Positions 27,203 through 35,337 of a stretch of DNA of 64,000 nt are shown here, piece by piece. The stretch lies in NCBI GenBank assembly GCA_963798455.1, contig CAWCTD010000003.1, positions 2,480,001 to 2,544,000 on the forward strand. Direction: 5' to 3'. The stretch comes from CAWCTD01 sp963798455 (GTDB lineage: Bacteria; Acidobacteriota; Terriglobia; Bryobacterales; Bryobacteraceae). The stretch's first letter is position 1; every line of letters starts with the position of its first letter. A program made the position numbers and the translations under genes. Below the pieces are notes generated by a model that ran no database searches, was not told where the DNA came from, and saw only the letters and a list, made by a program, of their open reading frames with translations.

Positions 27203-27646
27203 CTGGTGTACTTCGACCTTGATGGGACGCGGTTTGGCGACTTCCTTCTTGGCCAGGGTCACCGTGAGCACACCGTTCTTGTAGTCCGCCTTGACCTTCT
27301 CGGCATCGACCGTGTCGGGGACGCTGAAATAGCGGGCGAAAGAGCCGTAGCTGCGCTCGATGCGGTGGTAGCCCTGGCCCTTGTCTTCCGACTCGAACTT
27401 GCGCTCGCCCTTCAGGCTGAGCGTGCCGTTTTCGATCTCCACGTGGATGTCCTTCATGTCCACCTCAGGCAGATCGGCCTTGATCACCAGCTCGTTTTCG
27501 GTTTCGAGGATGTCTACCGCCGGGGTCCAGGGGCGCTGCGAGCGGGGCTCACTGAGCATGCGGCTCAGGGCGTCCTGGAAGGAACGAAAGCCTGTCGAGA
27601 ATTCCATTTCGGGGAACGGGTCATACCTTGTCAGTGCCATGTTCAT
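27200..27646 (-). CDS. Hsp20/alpha-crystallin small heat shock protein
   Basis: 148 residues with an alpha-crystallin domain (about 42-135: PAVDILETENELVIKADLPE through VPDTVDAEKVKADYKNGVLT) and the C-terminal IKV oligomerisation motif. It is an ATP-independent holdase. GGAGG lies upstream; Met1 (27646) is only 3 nt from it, while Met3 (27640) has the better 9-nt spacing. A strong promoter with an overlapping palindrome lies directly upstream, and htpX and rlmI follow on the same strand. Confidence 0.93.
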   Translation of the reverse strand: MNMALTRYDPFPEMEFSTGFRSFQDALSRMLSEPRSQRPWTPAVDILETENELVIKADLPEVDMKDIHVEIENGTLSLKGERKFESEDKGQGYHRIERSYGSFARYFSVPDTVDAEKVKADYKNGVLTVTLAKKEVAKPRPIKVEVHQ

Positions 27647-27660
27647 TTGCCTCCACTACA

Positions 27661-27689
27661 ATCATAAAATATGATGTCACTATTGTCAA
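27661..27689 (-). promoter_or_regulatory. hsp20 promoter with palindrome over the -10 box
   Basis: On the minus strand TTGACA (27689-27684) and TATGAT (27666-27661) are separated by 17 bp, a near-consensus sigma70 promoter. The -10 box is one arm of the inverted repeat ATCATATTTTATGAT (27661-27675), so a repressor bound there would block initiation. The CIRCE sequence is not present. Confidence 0.7.
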
Positions 27690-27984
27690 GAGGCTAGCGT
27701 ACACTATGCGAAACCGCAGGTTCCAGGCGCGGGAAGACGACGAACTTTCGGGGATCGGCGTGAAGATTGTTACCTTGCCGCGGGTGAATGCTGCTGGAGT
27801 TGTAAAATCCGCGTGGGGTGCGGCGGATACGGAACCGCCGCCGGCTTCGATTACATCAAAGGTTGCGTTGTAGGTGGACGGCGTCTTGACGAGCACCTCC
27901 ACCACGGCGCCGAAAGGCCCACACTTCCGGCTTCCGGCGTCTTCGCGGTGGCTGTTGAGTACTGAGCGCTCAACAAACCCACGA

Positions 27985-28242
27985 TCACCTACACTCGCAA
28001 GAAAACGGAGTGATGGTCTGAGGCGGCTTCCTCCCCTTCGCGGCAGTGACGACGGGGAGCCCGGTATTATTATCAATCGTTGTGCAATGCTTATTCTGGG
28101 AGATCGGCCCGCACATATAGCTATGGGTACAACTCCCGTCTAGGTTGGTAGTGCAATAGGTCCCGGCGCTGCAGACCGTGTATAAACTCACGGCCTGAGG
28201 AAGAGCCAATACCACCAAGACGACCAAGAGCATCTTCATCAT
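27985..28242 (-). CDS. Small secreted cysteine-rich protein
   Basis: 85 residues with a clear signal peptide (MMKMLLVVLVVLALPQAVS) and a mature part of about 65 residues bearing eight cysteines (VCSAGTYC, SCTHSYMC, KHC, FSCEC). The pattern suggests a disulfide-bonded secreted peptide. GGGAGGA sits at good spacing before the ATG, supporting translation. I recognise no family. It stands alone between hsp20 and a PEP-CTERM gene. Confidence 0.55.
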   Translation of the reverse strand: MMKMLLVVLVVLALPQAVSLYTVCSAGTYCTTNLDGSCTHSYMCGPISQNKHCTTIDNNTGLPVVTAAKGRKPPQTITPFSCECR

Positions 28243-28777
28243 TAAGTCCTCCCTTCGTTGGGCAACTGTCCGTGGGCAGACCGGACCGCGCGGCCCAACT
28301 TCAGTTCAAAACAGCTTTCGGGTTCTGCCCGTGGCTGACACCCCGGTCAGAACTGCCTCTATCATACGCTGGGTCCTGACGAAAAAAGCTGGGTCCTGTA
28401 ACTCACATTGTCCATAGTACTAGGAAAGTACTGGGGTCCGGTGACAGCTCAACCCGGCAGGCTGAAATACCGCGTGAGGGAGCCGTAGCGGCCCTTGATA
28501 TCAGCACCATATTTTATTGTCTCTTTAACGATCAGAAAATCTGAGTGCATTAGCATCATTAAGATTTTATAATATACTGTGTTTTCTTGAGGGTCATCGG
28601 TTTGGCTCCCATCACCGGCCCCGCGCTAATGGGCCAGATCCTCGCGTACTAGTACATAACCCGGGGTAAATCAGCGCAAAAGTCCCATTTCTCTATGGAC
28701 ATCCACCGAAGTTTGCTGGTATAAAAGAGTGTAGACTCTGCGGCATCCCTAGGTGGATGCCCCGGGTGAGGTGAAAG
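28243..28777. other. Intergenic stretch with degenerate repeats
   Basis: 535 bp without a supportable gene and more AT-rich in its middle (28490-28590) than its surroundings. It contains two copies of GCTGGGTCCTG 24 bp apart (about 28368 and 28392) and the PEP-CTERM upstream dyad at its right end. Decayed mobile DNA is possible but not demonstrable. Confidence 0.4.
28742..28761 (+). promoter_or_regulatory. Dyad containing ATCCCTAGGT upstream of PEP-CTERM gene 2
   Basis: GGCATCC (28742-28748) and GGATGCC (28755-28761) form a perfect 7-bp inverted repeat around CTAGGT. The core ATCCCTAGGT (28745-28754) is identical to that at 21895-21904 and ends 23 bp before the ATG, compared with 22 bp at the other gene. 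Confidence 0.5.
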
Positions 28778-29527
28778 ATGAGATCGCGTTCGGTCTTGAT
28801 CCCGATGATTTGGTGCGCTTTGCTGCTGGTTTTCGTCCCACCCGCCTCCGCGAGCTTGGTGTATTACACGAACATTGACATAACGGGCACCGGGCACGGG
28901 GCCGTGACCGAGATCCTGGGTTTCCCCAACCCCGGCGGCCCCAATCCGGTCGAACAGAGCGGTTGCGTCAAGTTGACAATCACGGGAAGTAACGACTTCG
29001 GTGGTGCGTGCTCCTCCGAGAGTGGTTCCTTCGTTTTTGGAAACGATCAGATCACCAGCGGGGGCAATACGTCGCAGACGGTCTTGGCCGGAGCTGTGTC
29101 CCTGACCATGACCCCGTTTACCATGGCGATTGCTTACGACCCGAGTCAGAACACCCCTCCGATGCAGGTGGAGCACATGGTTGTGACGTTTTATAACAAC
29201 ATTACTCACTTAGAGATTTATTCCGCGCTTCTGCCGTCGCCGTACTATATTGCGACCCCCGGGGGAGGCGGCGGGGGTTCCGGATTCCTGTTCGGGCTCG
29301 ACTGGGACCAAGCCGTGGAATTGCAGGGTATCGTCGACGCGATTCCTAATTTTTCATTCTCAAACGTCAGGCTGGGCATGGGCGCCGATGTTACCGGGGT
29401 TAGGCATGACTCGTACTTCTTCGTATTGGATCAACCCGGCCTTGTACAAGTTCCCGAGCCGGCCACCTTCGTGCTGATCGGTTCCGCCCTGCTCGGCTTG
29501 GGCCTTTTGCGGCGCAAGCGAAGCTGA
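28778..29527 (+). CDS. PEP-CTERM sorting domain protein
   Basis: 249 residues: a signal peptide (about 1-26, ending PPASA), a beta-rich body with a glycine run near residue 165 and one possible disulfide (Cys67/Cys78), and a C-terminal VPEPATFVLIGSALLGLGLL segment followed by RRKRS. This is the standard PEP-CTERM exosortase signal. Function of the body is unknown. GAGGTG lies upstream of the ATG. It is convergent with rplQ. Confidence 0.85.
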   Translation: MRSRSVLIPMIWCALLLVFVPPASASLVYYTNIDITGTGHGAVTEILGFPNPGGPNPVEQSGCVKLTITGSNDFGGACSSESGSFVFGNDQITSGGNTSQTVLAGAVSLTMTPFTMAIAYDPSQNTPPMQVEHMVVTFYNNITHLEIYSALLPSPYYIATPGGGGGGSGFLFGLDWDQAVELQGIVDAIPNFSFSNVRLGMGADVTGVRHDSYFFVLDQPGLVQVPEPATFVLIGSALLGLGLLRRKRS

Positions 29528-29548
29528 TTCGGCCACCAAGAAATGGAA

Positions 29549-29574
29549 ACGCCGGTGGATGACTTCGCCGGCGT
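29549..29574. terminator. Hairpin between PEP-CTERM gene and rplQ
   Basis: ACGCCGG (29549-29555) and CCGGCGT (29568-29574) form a 7-bp GC-rich stem with a 12-nt loop. T-rich tracts follow in both directions, so it may terminate both converging transcripts. The tracts are short, so the call is moderate. Confidence 0.45.
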
Positions 29575-29593
29575 TCGTGTTTCTTGGGTGCCC

Positions 29594-29616
29594 GCTCGCT
29601 TGCGCTCGCGGTTCTG
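29594..29616. repeat. 23-bp dispersed repeat, copy 1
   Basis: One of three near-identical 23-mers sharing the core CGCTCGCGG with a CTTRCG box before it and a YTCTG end. The others are at 31218-31240 and 33100-33122, all in the same orientation. This copy lies between the PEP-CTERM gene and rplQ. Confidence 0.7.
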
Positions 29617-29634
29617 TGGCGAGAGCCGTCCCTA

Positions 29635-30087
29635 CTACGCGGGGGGTTCCTCGCCTTCGTGGCGGCCTTCGCGGATGGCCTTCATGCGCTCTTCCTTGCG
29701 CTTGGCCCGCTCCGCCGCGCGCTTGACCAGCTCCGAGCCGACCAGCTCGAGCATGGCCTGCTCGGCCCCGTCGCCGCGCCTCCAGCCGAGCCTGACGATA
29801 CGGGTGTAGCCGCCCACCCGCTGCCCGAAGCGCGCGCCCAACTTCTCGAAGAGCTTCTGCACGGAAGCCGGAGTCTCCAGGAAGCTAGCGGCTTGCCGGC
29901 GGGCGTGCAGCGTATCCCGCTTGGCCAGGGTGATCATCTTGTCCACCAAGGGCTTGACCGCCTTGGCCTTGGGCACGGTGGTGATGACCCGCTCCTGCTC
30001 GATGATGCTGGTAACCAGCCCGCGCAGAAGCGCCTTCCGCGCGGCAGAGTCTCTTCCCAGCTTGAATCCGGCTCGCTTGTGTCTCAT
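29635..30087 (-). CDS. rplQ: 50S ribosomal protein L17 (bL17)
   Basis: 150 residues opening with MRHKRAGFKLGRDSAARKAL, the diagnostic bL17 start, and containing ALLRGLVTSIIEQERVITT. A charged 30-residue C-terminal tail (ERAKRKEERMKAIREGRHEG) extends beyond the core. It is the last gene of the ribosomal super-operon, 11 bp after rpoA. Confidence 0.97.
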   Translation of the reverse strand: MRHKRAGFKLGRDSAARKALLRGLVTSIIEQERVITTVPKAKAVKPLVDKMITLAKRDTLHARRQAASFLETPASVQKLFEKLGARFGQRVGGYTRIVRLGWRRGDGAEQAMLELVGSELVKRAAERAKRKEERMKAIREGRHEGEEPPA

Positions 30088-30098
30088 GGATGAATTCC

Positions 30099-31196
30099 TT
30101 ACTCCTCGGCGCTCTCGTCCTCGTCCTCGGGCTCGTTCTCTGGCTCGGGCTCGGGCTCGGCTTCGCCTTCGGCGGCAGGCTCTTCAGTGTCGGACAGCGG
30201 AGGACCGGCCACCTGGCCCGCGGGCGAAACCAGCCTGCCCTGGCTGTCAAATCTCATCCCGAAGGAGAGCCCCAGGCCCACGAGCAACTCCTTGATCTCG
30301 TTGAGCGACTTGCGTCCGAAGTTCTTGGTCCGCAGCATCTCCGCCTCGGTCTTCTGCACCAGGTCGCCGATGGTCTGGATACTGGCGTTCTTGAGGCAGT
30401 TGTAAGAGCGGACACTGAGCTCCAGTTCCTCCACCGACCGGTTGAGGATCTCGTTGAGCTGGGGCTCGATCCCCTCGACGCCGATCTCGGCGGGCTCGAT
30501 GGCCTCTTCGAAGTTGATGAAGATGGCCATGTGGTCCTTCAACAGCTTGGCGGCCTGCCCGACAGCGTCCTGCGGCGAGATGGCCCCGTTGGTCCAGACC
30601 TCCAGGGTGAGCTTGTCGAAATCGGTCATCTGGCCCAGGCGCGCCGCTTCCACGCTGAAGTTGACCTTTCGCACGGGCGAGTGTACCGAGTCGATGGGGA
30701 TGTAGCCGAGCGGAAGGTCCTCGTCGAAATTCCGGTCGGCGCTCACGTAGCCCCGGCCCTTCTTCAACCGCATTTCGATCGACAGCTTCCCGCGCTCGCT
30801 CACGGTGGCGATGTGCAGGTTACGGTCCAGCACCTCGACGTCGGCGTCGGTCTGGATCTGCCCGCTGAGCAGCTCGCCCTCCGAATCCGCTGTCAGCGTG
30901 ACTGCCTTCATCCCGTCCGAAGTCATCTTGAAGGGAACTTGCTTGAGATTCAGGATGATGTCGGTGGCGTCCTCCACCACGTCGGGGATCGGGCTGAACT
31001 CGTGGGCCACGCCCTCGATCCGCACCGCGGTGATGGCCGCGCCCTCGATCGAGCTCAGCAGGATGCGGCGCAGGCTGTTCCCGATGGTGGTGCCGAAGCC
31101 CCTCTCGAAGGGCTGCGCCGTGAACATGCCATAACGGTCCGTAAGGGTCTCCGTGTTGGCGACCAGTCGCTTGGGCTTCTGAAAACCTTTAAACAT
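30099..31196 (-). CDS. rpoA: RNA polymerase alpha subunit
   Basis: 365 residues. The N-terminal dimerisation/assembly domain (about 1-230) includes RGFGTTIGNSLRRILLSS, and the C-terminal domain has the UP-element and activator-binding helices SVRSYNCLKNASIQTIGDLV. The final 40 residues form an unusually acidic tail rich in Glu/Asp and Pro, longer than in most bacteria. Its position between rpsD and rplQ is canonical. Confidence 0.98.
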   Translation of the reverse strand: MFKGFQKPKRLVANTETLTDRYGMFTAQPFERGFGTTIGNSLRRILLSSIEGAAITAVRIEGVAHEFSPIPDVVEDATDIILNLKQVPFKMTSDGMKAVTLTADSEGELLSGQIQTDADVEVLDRNLHIATVSERGKLSIEMRLKKGRGYVSADRNFDEDLPLGYIPIDSVHSPVRKVNFSVEAARLGQMTDFDKLTLEVWTNGAISPQDAVGQAAKLLKDHMAIFINFEEAIEPAEIGVEGIEPQLNEILNRSVEELELSVRSYNCLKNASIQTIGDLVQKTEAEMLRTKNFGRKSLNEIKELLVGLGLSFGMRFDSQGRLVSPAGQVAGPPLSDTEEPAAEGEAEPEPEPENEPEDEDESAEE

Positions 31197-31217
31197 GGCG
31201 TCTTTCCCTTCCCTGCC

Positions 31218-31240
31218 GCTGGCTTACGCTCGCGGTTCTG
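31218..31240. repeat. 23-bp dispersed repeat, copy 2
   Basis: Same element as at 29594-29616 with two base differences, here in the rpsD-rpoA spacer about 20 bp upstream of the rpoA start. Confidence 0.7.
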
Positions 31241-31282
31241 AAACGCGGCACCGAACCGCGGCCGTCAGGGAGCGGCCTCCTC

Positions 31283-31915
31283 TTACTTGGAATACAACTC
31301 CACGACCAACTGCTCGTTCAACTGGATCTGCACCAGTTCCTCGCGCTTCGGGTATCCGATCACGCGGCCGCGCAGGCTCTCCCGGTCCACGTCCAGCCAG
31401 TTCGGGCAGGGCGCGTGCGCGGTGGCATCGCGTGCCGCGAGGATGGTCGGATTCTTGCGGCTCTTCTCCCGCACCTCCACCACGTCGTTGAGCTTGACCA
31501 GGAAGGAGGGAATGTTGACCTTCCGCCCGTTGACTTGCACGTGGCCGTGACGCACCAGTTGCCGGCATTGTGCACGGCTGGTGCCGAAACCCATCCGGTA
31601 GATCACGTTGTCCAGACGGCGTTCCAGCATGCTCAGCAATTGCTCGCCGGTGATGCCCTTCATCTTGCTCGCTTTTTCGAACAGGTTGCGGAATTGCACC
31701 TCCAGCAAGCCGTAAATGCGCCGTGCCTTCTGCTTCTCGCGCAGTTGCAGGCCGTAGCCCGATATCTTGGGCCGGCGGTCCTTGCCGTGCTGGCCTGGCG
31801 GCACGTTGCGCTTCTCGATGGCGCACTTGTCCGTGTGGCAACGTTCGCCTTTCAGAAAAAGCTTCATTCCCTCTCGCCGGCATAGCCGGCAGGCGGGGCC
31901 GATATATCGTGCCAA
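31283..31915 (-). CDS. rpsD: 30S ribosomal protein S4 (uS4), zinc-binding form
   Basis: 210 residues, starting MARYIGPACRLCRREG. Cys9, Cys12, Cys26 and Cys31 are all kept, marking the zinc-binding C+ form. The S4 RNA-binding motif is present (RLDNVIYRMGFGTSRAQCRQ). S4 nucleates 30S assembly and in many bacteria autoregulates the alpha operon. Confidence 0.97.
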   Translation of the reverse strand: MARYIGPACRLCRREGMKLFLKGERCHTDKCAIEKRNVPPGQHGKDRRPKISGYGLQLREKQKARRIYGLLEVQFRNLFEKASKMKGITGEQLLSMLERRLDNVIYRMGFGTSRAQCRQLVRHGHVQVNGRKVNIPSFLVKLNDVVEVREKSRKNPTILAARDATAHAPCPNWLDVDRESLRGRVIGYPKREELVQIQLNEQLVVELYSK

Positions 31916-31936
31916 GTCTTCCTCCTTACCTGATCC

Positions 31937-32343
31937 CTACACGCGCCTCTTCTTGGGGGGCCGACAGCCGTTGTGCGGCACCGGGGTCACGTCCCGGATG
32001 GCCCTCACCTCCAGCCCCGCGGTGGCCAGGGCGCGGATCGCCGACTCGCGCCCGGCGCCGGGTCCGCTGATGCGCACTTCCACCGAGCGCATGCCGTACT
32101 CGCGGACCTTGTTCGCGGCCGTGAGCGAGGCCTGCTGGGCGGCGAAGGGCGTCCCTTTCTCGACCCACGGAAGCCGAGCGAGCCCGCGCTGGACCAGGCG
32201 ACCACGTTCCCCACCGGATCCGCGATGCTGACAATGGTGTTGTTGAAGGTGGCCTGGATGTGCACGATGCCCGCCGGGACAACCTTCTTCTCTTTCTTCT
32301 TGAATACCTTCTTCTTGCCTGCTTTTGCTGCTGCCTTGGCCAT
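31937..32343 (-). CDS. rpsK: 30S ribosomal protein S11 (uS11), frameshifted in this sequence
   Basis: The first half reads correctly (GIVHIQATFNNTIVSI; SSAGSLGFRGSRKG) and then leaves frame near 32150. The other frame supplies the expected TPFAAQQA and the C-terminus PVPHNGCRPPKKRRV, ending in TAG at 31937. Adding one base gives exactly 136 codons (135 residues), a normal length. S11 is essential, so I infer a single-base deletion error in the sequence rather than a real loss. Confidence 0.88.
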
Positions 32344-32379
32344 GCTGTTCCCCGGTAGCCCCGGTCTCTCTCCGGTCTG

Positions 32380-32766
32380 CTATGTCTTTGACGCCGATTT
32401 CTTCTTGTTCGCGATCGTGCCGCGGCGCGGCCCTTTTCGCGTGCGGGCGTTGGTGTGCGTCCGCTGCCCGCGGACGGGCAGTCCGCGGCGGTGCCGCAAA
32501 CCCCTGTAGGATCCCATCTCGATGAGCCGCTTCATGTTCATCGAGATCTCTTTGCGCAGGTCGCCCTCCACGGCGCCCTCTTCCTCGATGATCTGGCGGA
32601 TGCGGCTCACTTCTTCCTCGCTGAGATCGCCCACCTTCTTGTCGAGGTCGACCCCGGCGCGGTGGAGAATGGAACCCGACCGGCTCCGCCCGATTCCGTA
32701 AATGTAGGTCAGGCCGATCACGGCCCGTTTCTTCACCGGCAGGTCCACTCCTGCGATACGCGCCAT
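32380..32766 (-). CDS. rpsM: 30S ribosomal protein S13 (uS13)
   Basis: 128 residues beginning MARIAGVDLPVKKRAVIGLT, with the helix-two-turn-helix TYIYGIGRSRSGSIL and a C-terminal basic tail (RTHTNARTRKGPRRG) that contacts tRNAs and S19. I start at ATG 32766, where homology begins, rather than further upstream inside rpmJ. It is 13 bp after rpmJ. Confidence 0.97.
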   Translation of the reverse strand: MARIAGVDLPVKKRAVIGLTYIYGIGRSRSGSILHRAGVDLDKKVGDLSEEEVSRIRQIIEEEGAVEGDLRKEISMNMKRLIEMGSYRGLRHRRGLPVRGQRTHTNARTRKGPRRGTIANKKKSASKT

Positions 32767-32779
32767 AACTATCCTCCCG

Positions 32780-32893
32780 CTATCCCTGACGCTGCTTGTG
32801 CTTCGGGTTGGTGCAGATAATCCGTACCACCCCACGGCGGTGGACCACCTTGCACTTGTCGCAGATCTTCTTGACGGATGCCCTTACCTTCAT
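32780..32893 (-). CDS. rpmJ: 50S ribosomal protein L36 (bL36), zinc-binding form
   Basis: 37 residues beginning MKVRASVKKICDKCKVVHRR and ending KHKQRQG. The zinc ligands CX2C ... C ... H (Cys11, Cys14, Cys27, His32) are complete, so this is the C+ paralogue. It lies between infA (7 bp before) and rpsM, the usual position. Confidence 0.95.
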   Translation of the reverse strand: MKVRASVKKICDKCKVVHRRGVVRIICTNPKHKQRQG

Positions 32894-32900
32894 ACTGCCG

Positions 32901-33137
32901 CTACCCTTTCCCCAGGAGCTTTACGATTCTGCCGCGGGTCGTGTCGTGCGGCGACAGCTCCACCAAAACCCTGTCCTTCACCCGGACGCGAACGAAATTC
33001 GCCGACGTGGCGCCGGTCGCGTGCGCGATCACCCGCCCGCGGTTCGCCAGCTCCACGCGGCAAGTCGCGTTCGGCAATAGCTCGATCACGGTCGCCTCCG
33101 CTCGCTTACGCTCGCGGCTCTGTATGCTCTCTGTCAT
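32901..33137 (-). CDS. infA: Translation initiation factor IF-1 with repeat-derived N-terminus
   Basis: 78 residues. The OB-fold core is recognisable (ATVIELLPNATCRVEL; DRVLVELSPHDTTRGRIVK). The N-terminus (MTESIQSRERKRAE) is about four residues longer than usual and is unlike the normal MAKED-type start; the QSRERKRAE part is encoded by a copy of the 23-bp dispersed repeat. The ATG at 33137 overlaps the map stop (ATGA). IF-1 binds the 30S A site during initiation. Confidence 0.9.
   Translation of the reverse strand: MTESIQSRERKRAEATVIELLPNATCRVELANRGRVIAHATGATSANFVRVRVKDRVLVELSPHDTTRGRIVKLLGKG
33100..33122. repeat. 23-bp dispersed repeat, copy 3, inside infA
   Basis: Matches copies 1 and 2 at all but one or two positions, but lies within the first codons of infA and is translated on the minus strand as part of QSRERKRAE. 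Confidence 0.7.
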
Positions 33138-33904
33138 GGCCTGGTCAGCACCCACGGGCCGTTGGATGTGACGGCCACGCAGTGCTCGAAATGAGCGGAG
33201 TAATGTCCGTCCCTGGTGACCGCCGTCCAACCGTCCGCCAGAACGCGCGTCTCCGGCCGGCCTGCGTTCACCATCGGCTCGATGGCCAGCACCATGCCTT
33301 CTTTCAGACGCGGGTTCTCGTTCTTCCGGTCCACATAATTCGGAATCTGCGGCTCCTCGTGCAACTTCGTCCCGATCCCGTGTCCGACATACTCGCGGAC
33401 CACCGAAAAGCCATTCTCCAGGACATGCCGCTCGACGGCCCCGCACACATCGAAGAGCCGGTTCCCCGGCCGGACCTGGTCGATGGCCAGTTCCAGCGCC
33501 TCTTGCGTGACCTTGACCAGCTTCTTTGTCTTCTCGTCCACGTCTCCCACGGGGATCGTCACCGCCGAGTCCCCATAGAAACCGTCCAGCGTCGCCCCGG
33601 TGTCGATCGAGACGATGTCGCCCTTCTTCAGGAGCCGCTTCGCGGAGGGCATGCCATGAACCACCTCTTCGTTCACCGACGTGCAAAGCACGTACGGGTA
33701 GGTGGCGCCGACCGCCGGGACATAATAGCCCTTGAAGGCCGGCCTGGCACCCGCGTCCCGGATCATGTGGTCCGCAACTTTCTCCAAATCCAGGGTCGTG
33801 ATCCCCTCGCGCACTATTCCCGTCAACTCGGTCAGCACTTTCCACACCAGCAGTCCGCTGCGCCGCATCTTCTCCAAGTCTTCGGGGCTCTTTCTTACAA
33901 TCAT
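33134..33904 (-). CDS. map: Type I methionine aminopeptidase
   Basis: 256 residues of the pita-bread fold. Metal ligands are in SIDTGATLDGFYGDSAVT (two Asp), HGIG (His), MVLAIEP (Glu) and SAHFEHCVAVT (Glu). It removes the initiator Met from nascent proteins. The start at 33904 overlaps the secY stop (ATGA) and its stop overlaps the infA start, so secY-map-infA are coupled. Confidence 0.96.
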   Translation of the reverse strand: MIVRKSPEDLEKMRRSGLLVWKVLTELTGIVREGITTLDLEKVADHMIRDAGARPAFKGYYVPAVGATYPYVLCTSVNEEVVHGMPSAKRLLKKGDIVSIDTGATLDGFYGDSAVTIPVGDVDEKTKKLVKVTQEALELAIDQVRPGNRLFDVCGAVERHVLENGFSVVREYVGHGIGTKLHEEPQIPNYVDRKNENPRLKEGMVLAIEPMVNAGRPETRVLADGWTAVTRDGHYSAHFEHCVAVTSNGPWVLTRP

Positions 33905-35319
33905 GCTGTCCAGGCCCGGTCTAGAAGACGCTCCGGCGCCCGCGGATCCTGCCCGAGCGCGGGTGTGAAGCCTTCGTAGTGGCGCATGATCAACTGCGCC
34001 TCGATCTGGTTCGCCGTGTCCATGGCGACGCCCACCACGATCAGCAGGCACGTGCCGCCGAAATAGAACGAAACCCCCAGGCCGTCCAGCAGCCAGCGGG
34101 GGAAGTAATTGTCGATCCAGCCTCCGATCAAGGGCAGGTGCTGCAAGGCGATGCCGGAAATCATGATCTGCGGGATCAGGCACAGCACCGAAAGGTACAG
34201 CCCGCCCACCACCGTGATCTTGGTGAGGATCTTGTTCATGTACTCGGCCGTGTTCTTGCCCGGCCGGATGCCCGGGACGAAGCCGCCGTACTTGCGCATG
34301 TTGTCGGCCGCCTCGTTGGGGTTGAAAATGATCGACACGTAAAAGAAACAGAAGAAAATGATGCCCACGACGAAAAGCACCGCGTAGAGCGGCTCGCGCG
34401 GCCCCAGCGCGCTGAGCATGCCCATCAGCCAGGGGCTGTTCTTGGCAAAGGGAACCAGCGCCAGCGTCTGCGGAAACGCCAGGATGGAGGAGGCGAAAAT
34501 CGGCGGGATCACGCCGCCGGCGTTGACCTTGAGGGGCAGGTGCGTGGACTGGCCGCCCATCATGCGGCGTCCCACCACGCGCTTGGCGTACTGCACCGGG
34601 ATCCTTCGTTCGCCGCGTTCCACCAGCACGATGAACGCCACCACCACGATCATGAAGACCAGGATGATGATGACGTGGAATGCGTTCCACTGGCCCGTGG
34701 ACAGGTTTGTGGCGAAGCTTCCGATGGCCCGCGGAAGACCGACCACGATGCCCGTGAAGATGATCAGGGACATGCCGTTGCCGATGCCGCGATCGCTGAT
34801 CTGCTCGCCCAGCCACATGATGAAGGCCGTCCCAGTGGTGAGAGTCAGCACGGTCATCGCGATGAAGCTCCAGCCCGGGTTCAGCACGAAGTTGCCCTGG
34901 GAAGCCTGCAGCGACGAAGCAATTCCGAACGATTGCGCCAGCGAGAGGCCCACGGTCAGGTACCGCGTCCACTGCGTGATCTTGCGGCGGCCGAGTTCGC
35001 CTTCCTTTTGCAGCTTCTCGAGCGTCGGGATCACCACGGTCAGCAACTGGAGAATGATGGAGGCCGTGATGTAAGGCATGATGCCCAGCGCGAAAATGGT
35101 CAGCCGCCGCATCATGCCGCCCGAGAACAAATCGATGAAGCCGAACAACGTGCCCTGGTTCTGGTTGAAGAACTCCTCCAGCCGGAGGGTGTTGATCCCC
35201 GGCGTGGGGATGTGCCCGCCCACGCGGTAGACCGCCAGCAGAGCCAGCGTGAACAGAACACGCCTGCGCAAATCCGGAATCCGGAAAATGTTGGCGACGG
35301 CCTCGAAAAACTTGTTCAT
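33901..35319 (-). CDS. secY: Preprotein translocase subunit SecY
   Basis: 472 residues with ten membrane helices; the N-terminus reads MNKFFEAVANIFRIPDLRRR, the second-helix plug region follows PTPGIN, and the motif GERRIPVQYAKR lies in a cytoplasmic ribosome-docking loop. It forms the protein-conducting channel with SecE and SecG. Position between rplO and map is canonical. Confidence 0.98.
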   Translation of the reverse strand: MNKFFEAVANIFRIPDLRRRVLFTLALLAVYRVGGHIPTPGINTLRLEEFFNQNQGTLFGFIDLFSGGMMRRLTIFALGIMPYITASIILQLLTVVIPTLEKLQKEGELGRRKITQWTRYLTVGLSLAQSFGIASSLQASQGNFVLNPGWSFIAMTVLTLTTGTAFIMWLGEQISDRGIGNGMSLIIFTGIVVGLPRAIGSFATNLSTGQWNAFHVIIILVFMIVVVAFIVLVERGERRIPVQYAKRVVGRRMMGGQSTHLPLKVNAGGVIPPIFASSILAFPQTLALVPFAKNSPWLMGMLSALGPREPLYAVLFVVGIIFFCFFYVSIIFNPNEAADNMRKYGGFVPGIRPGKNTAEYMNKILTKITVVGGLYLSVLCLIPQIMISGIALQHLPLIGGWIDNYFPRWLLDGLGVSFYFGGTCLLIVVGVAMDTANQIEAQLIMRHYEGFTPALGQDPRAPERLLDRAWTA

Positions 35320-35337
35320 GTCCGCTTCGCCTCCCGG

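Noticed and set aside
21841..28777. Sigma54 promoters upstream of the PEP-CTERM genes
   Set aside because: PEP-CTERM regulons in some bacteria use sigma54, but no TGGCAC-N5-TTGC pattern was found upstream of either gene.
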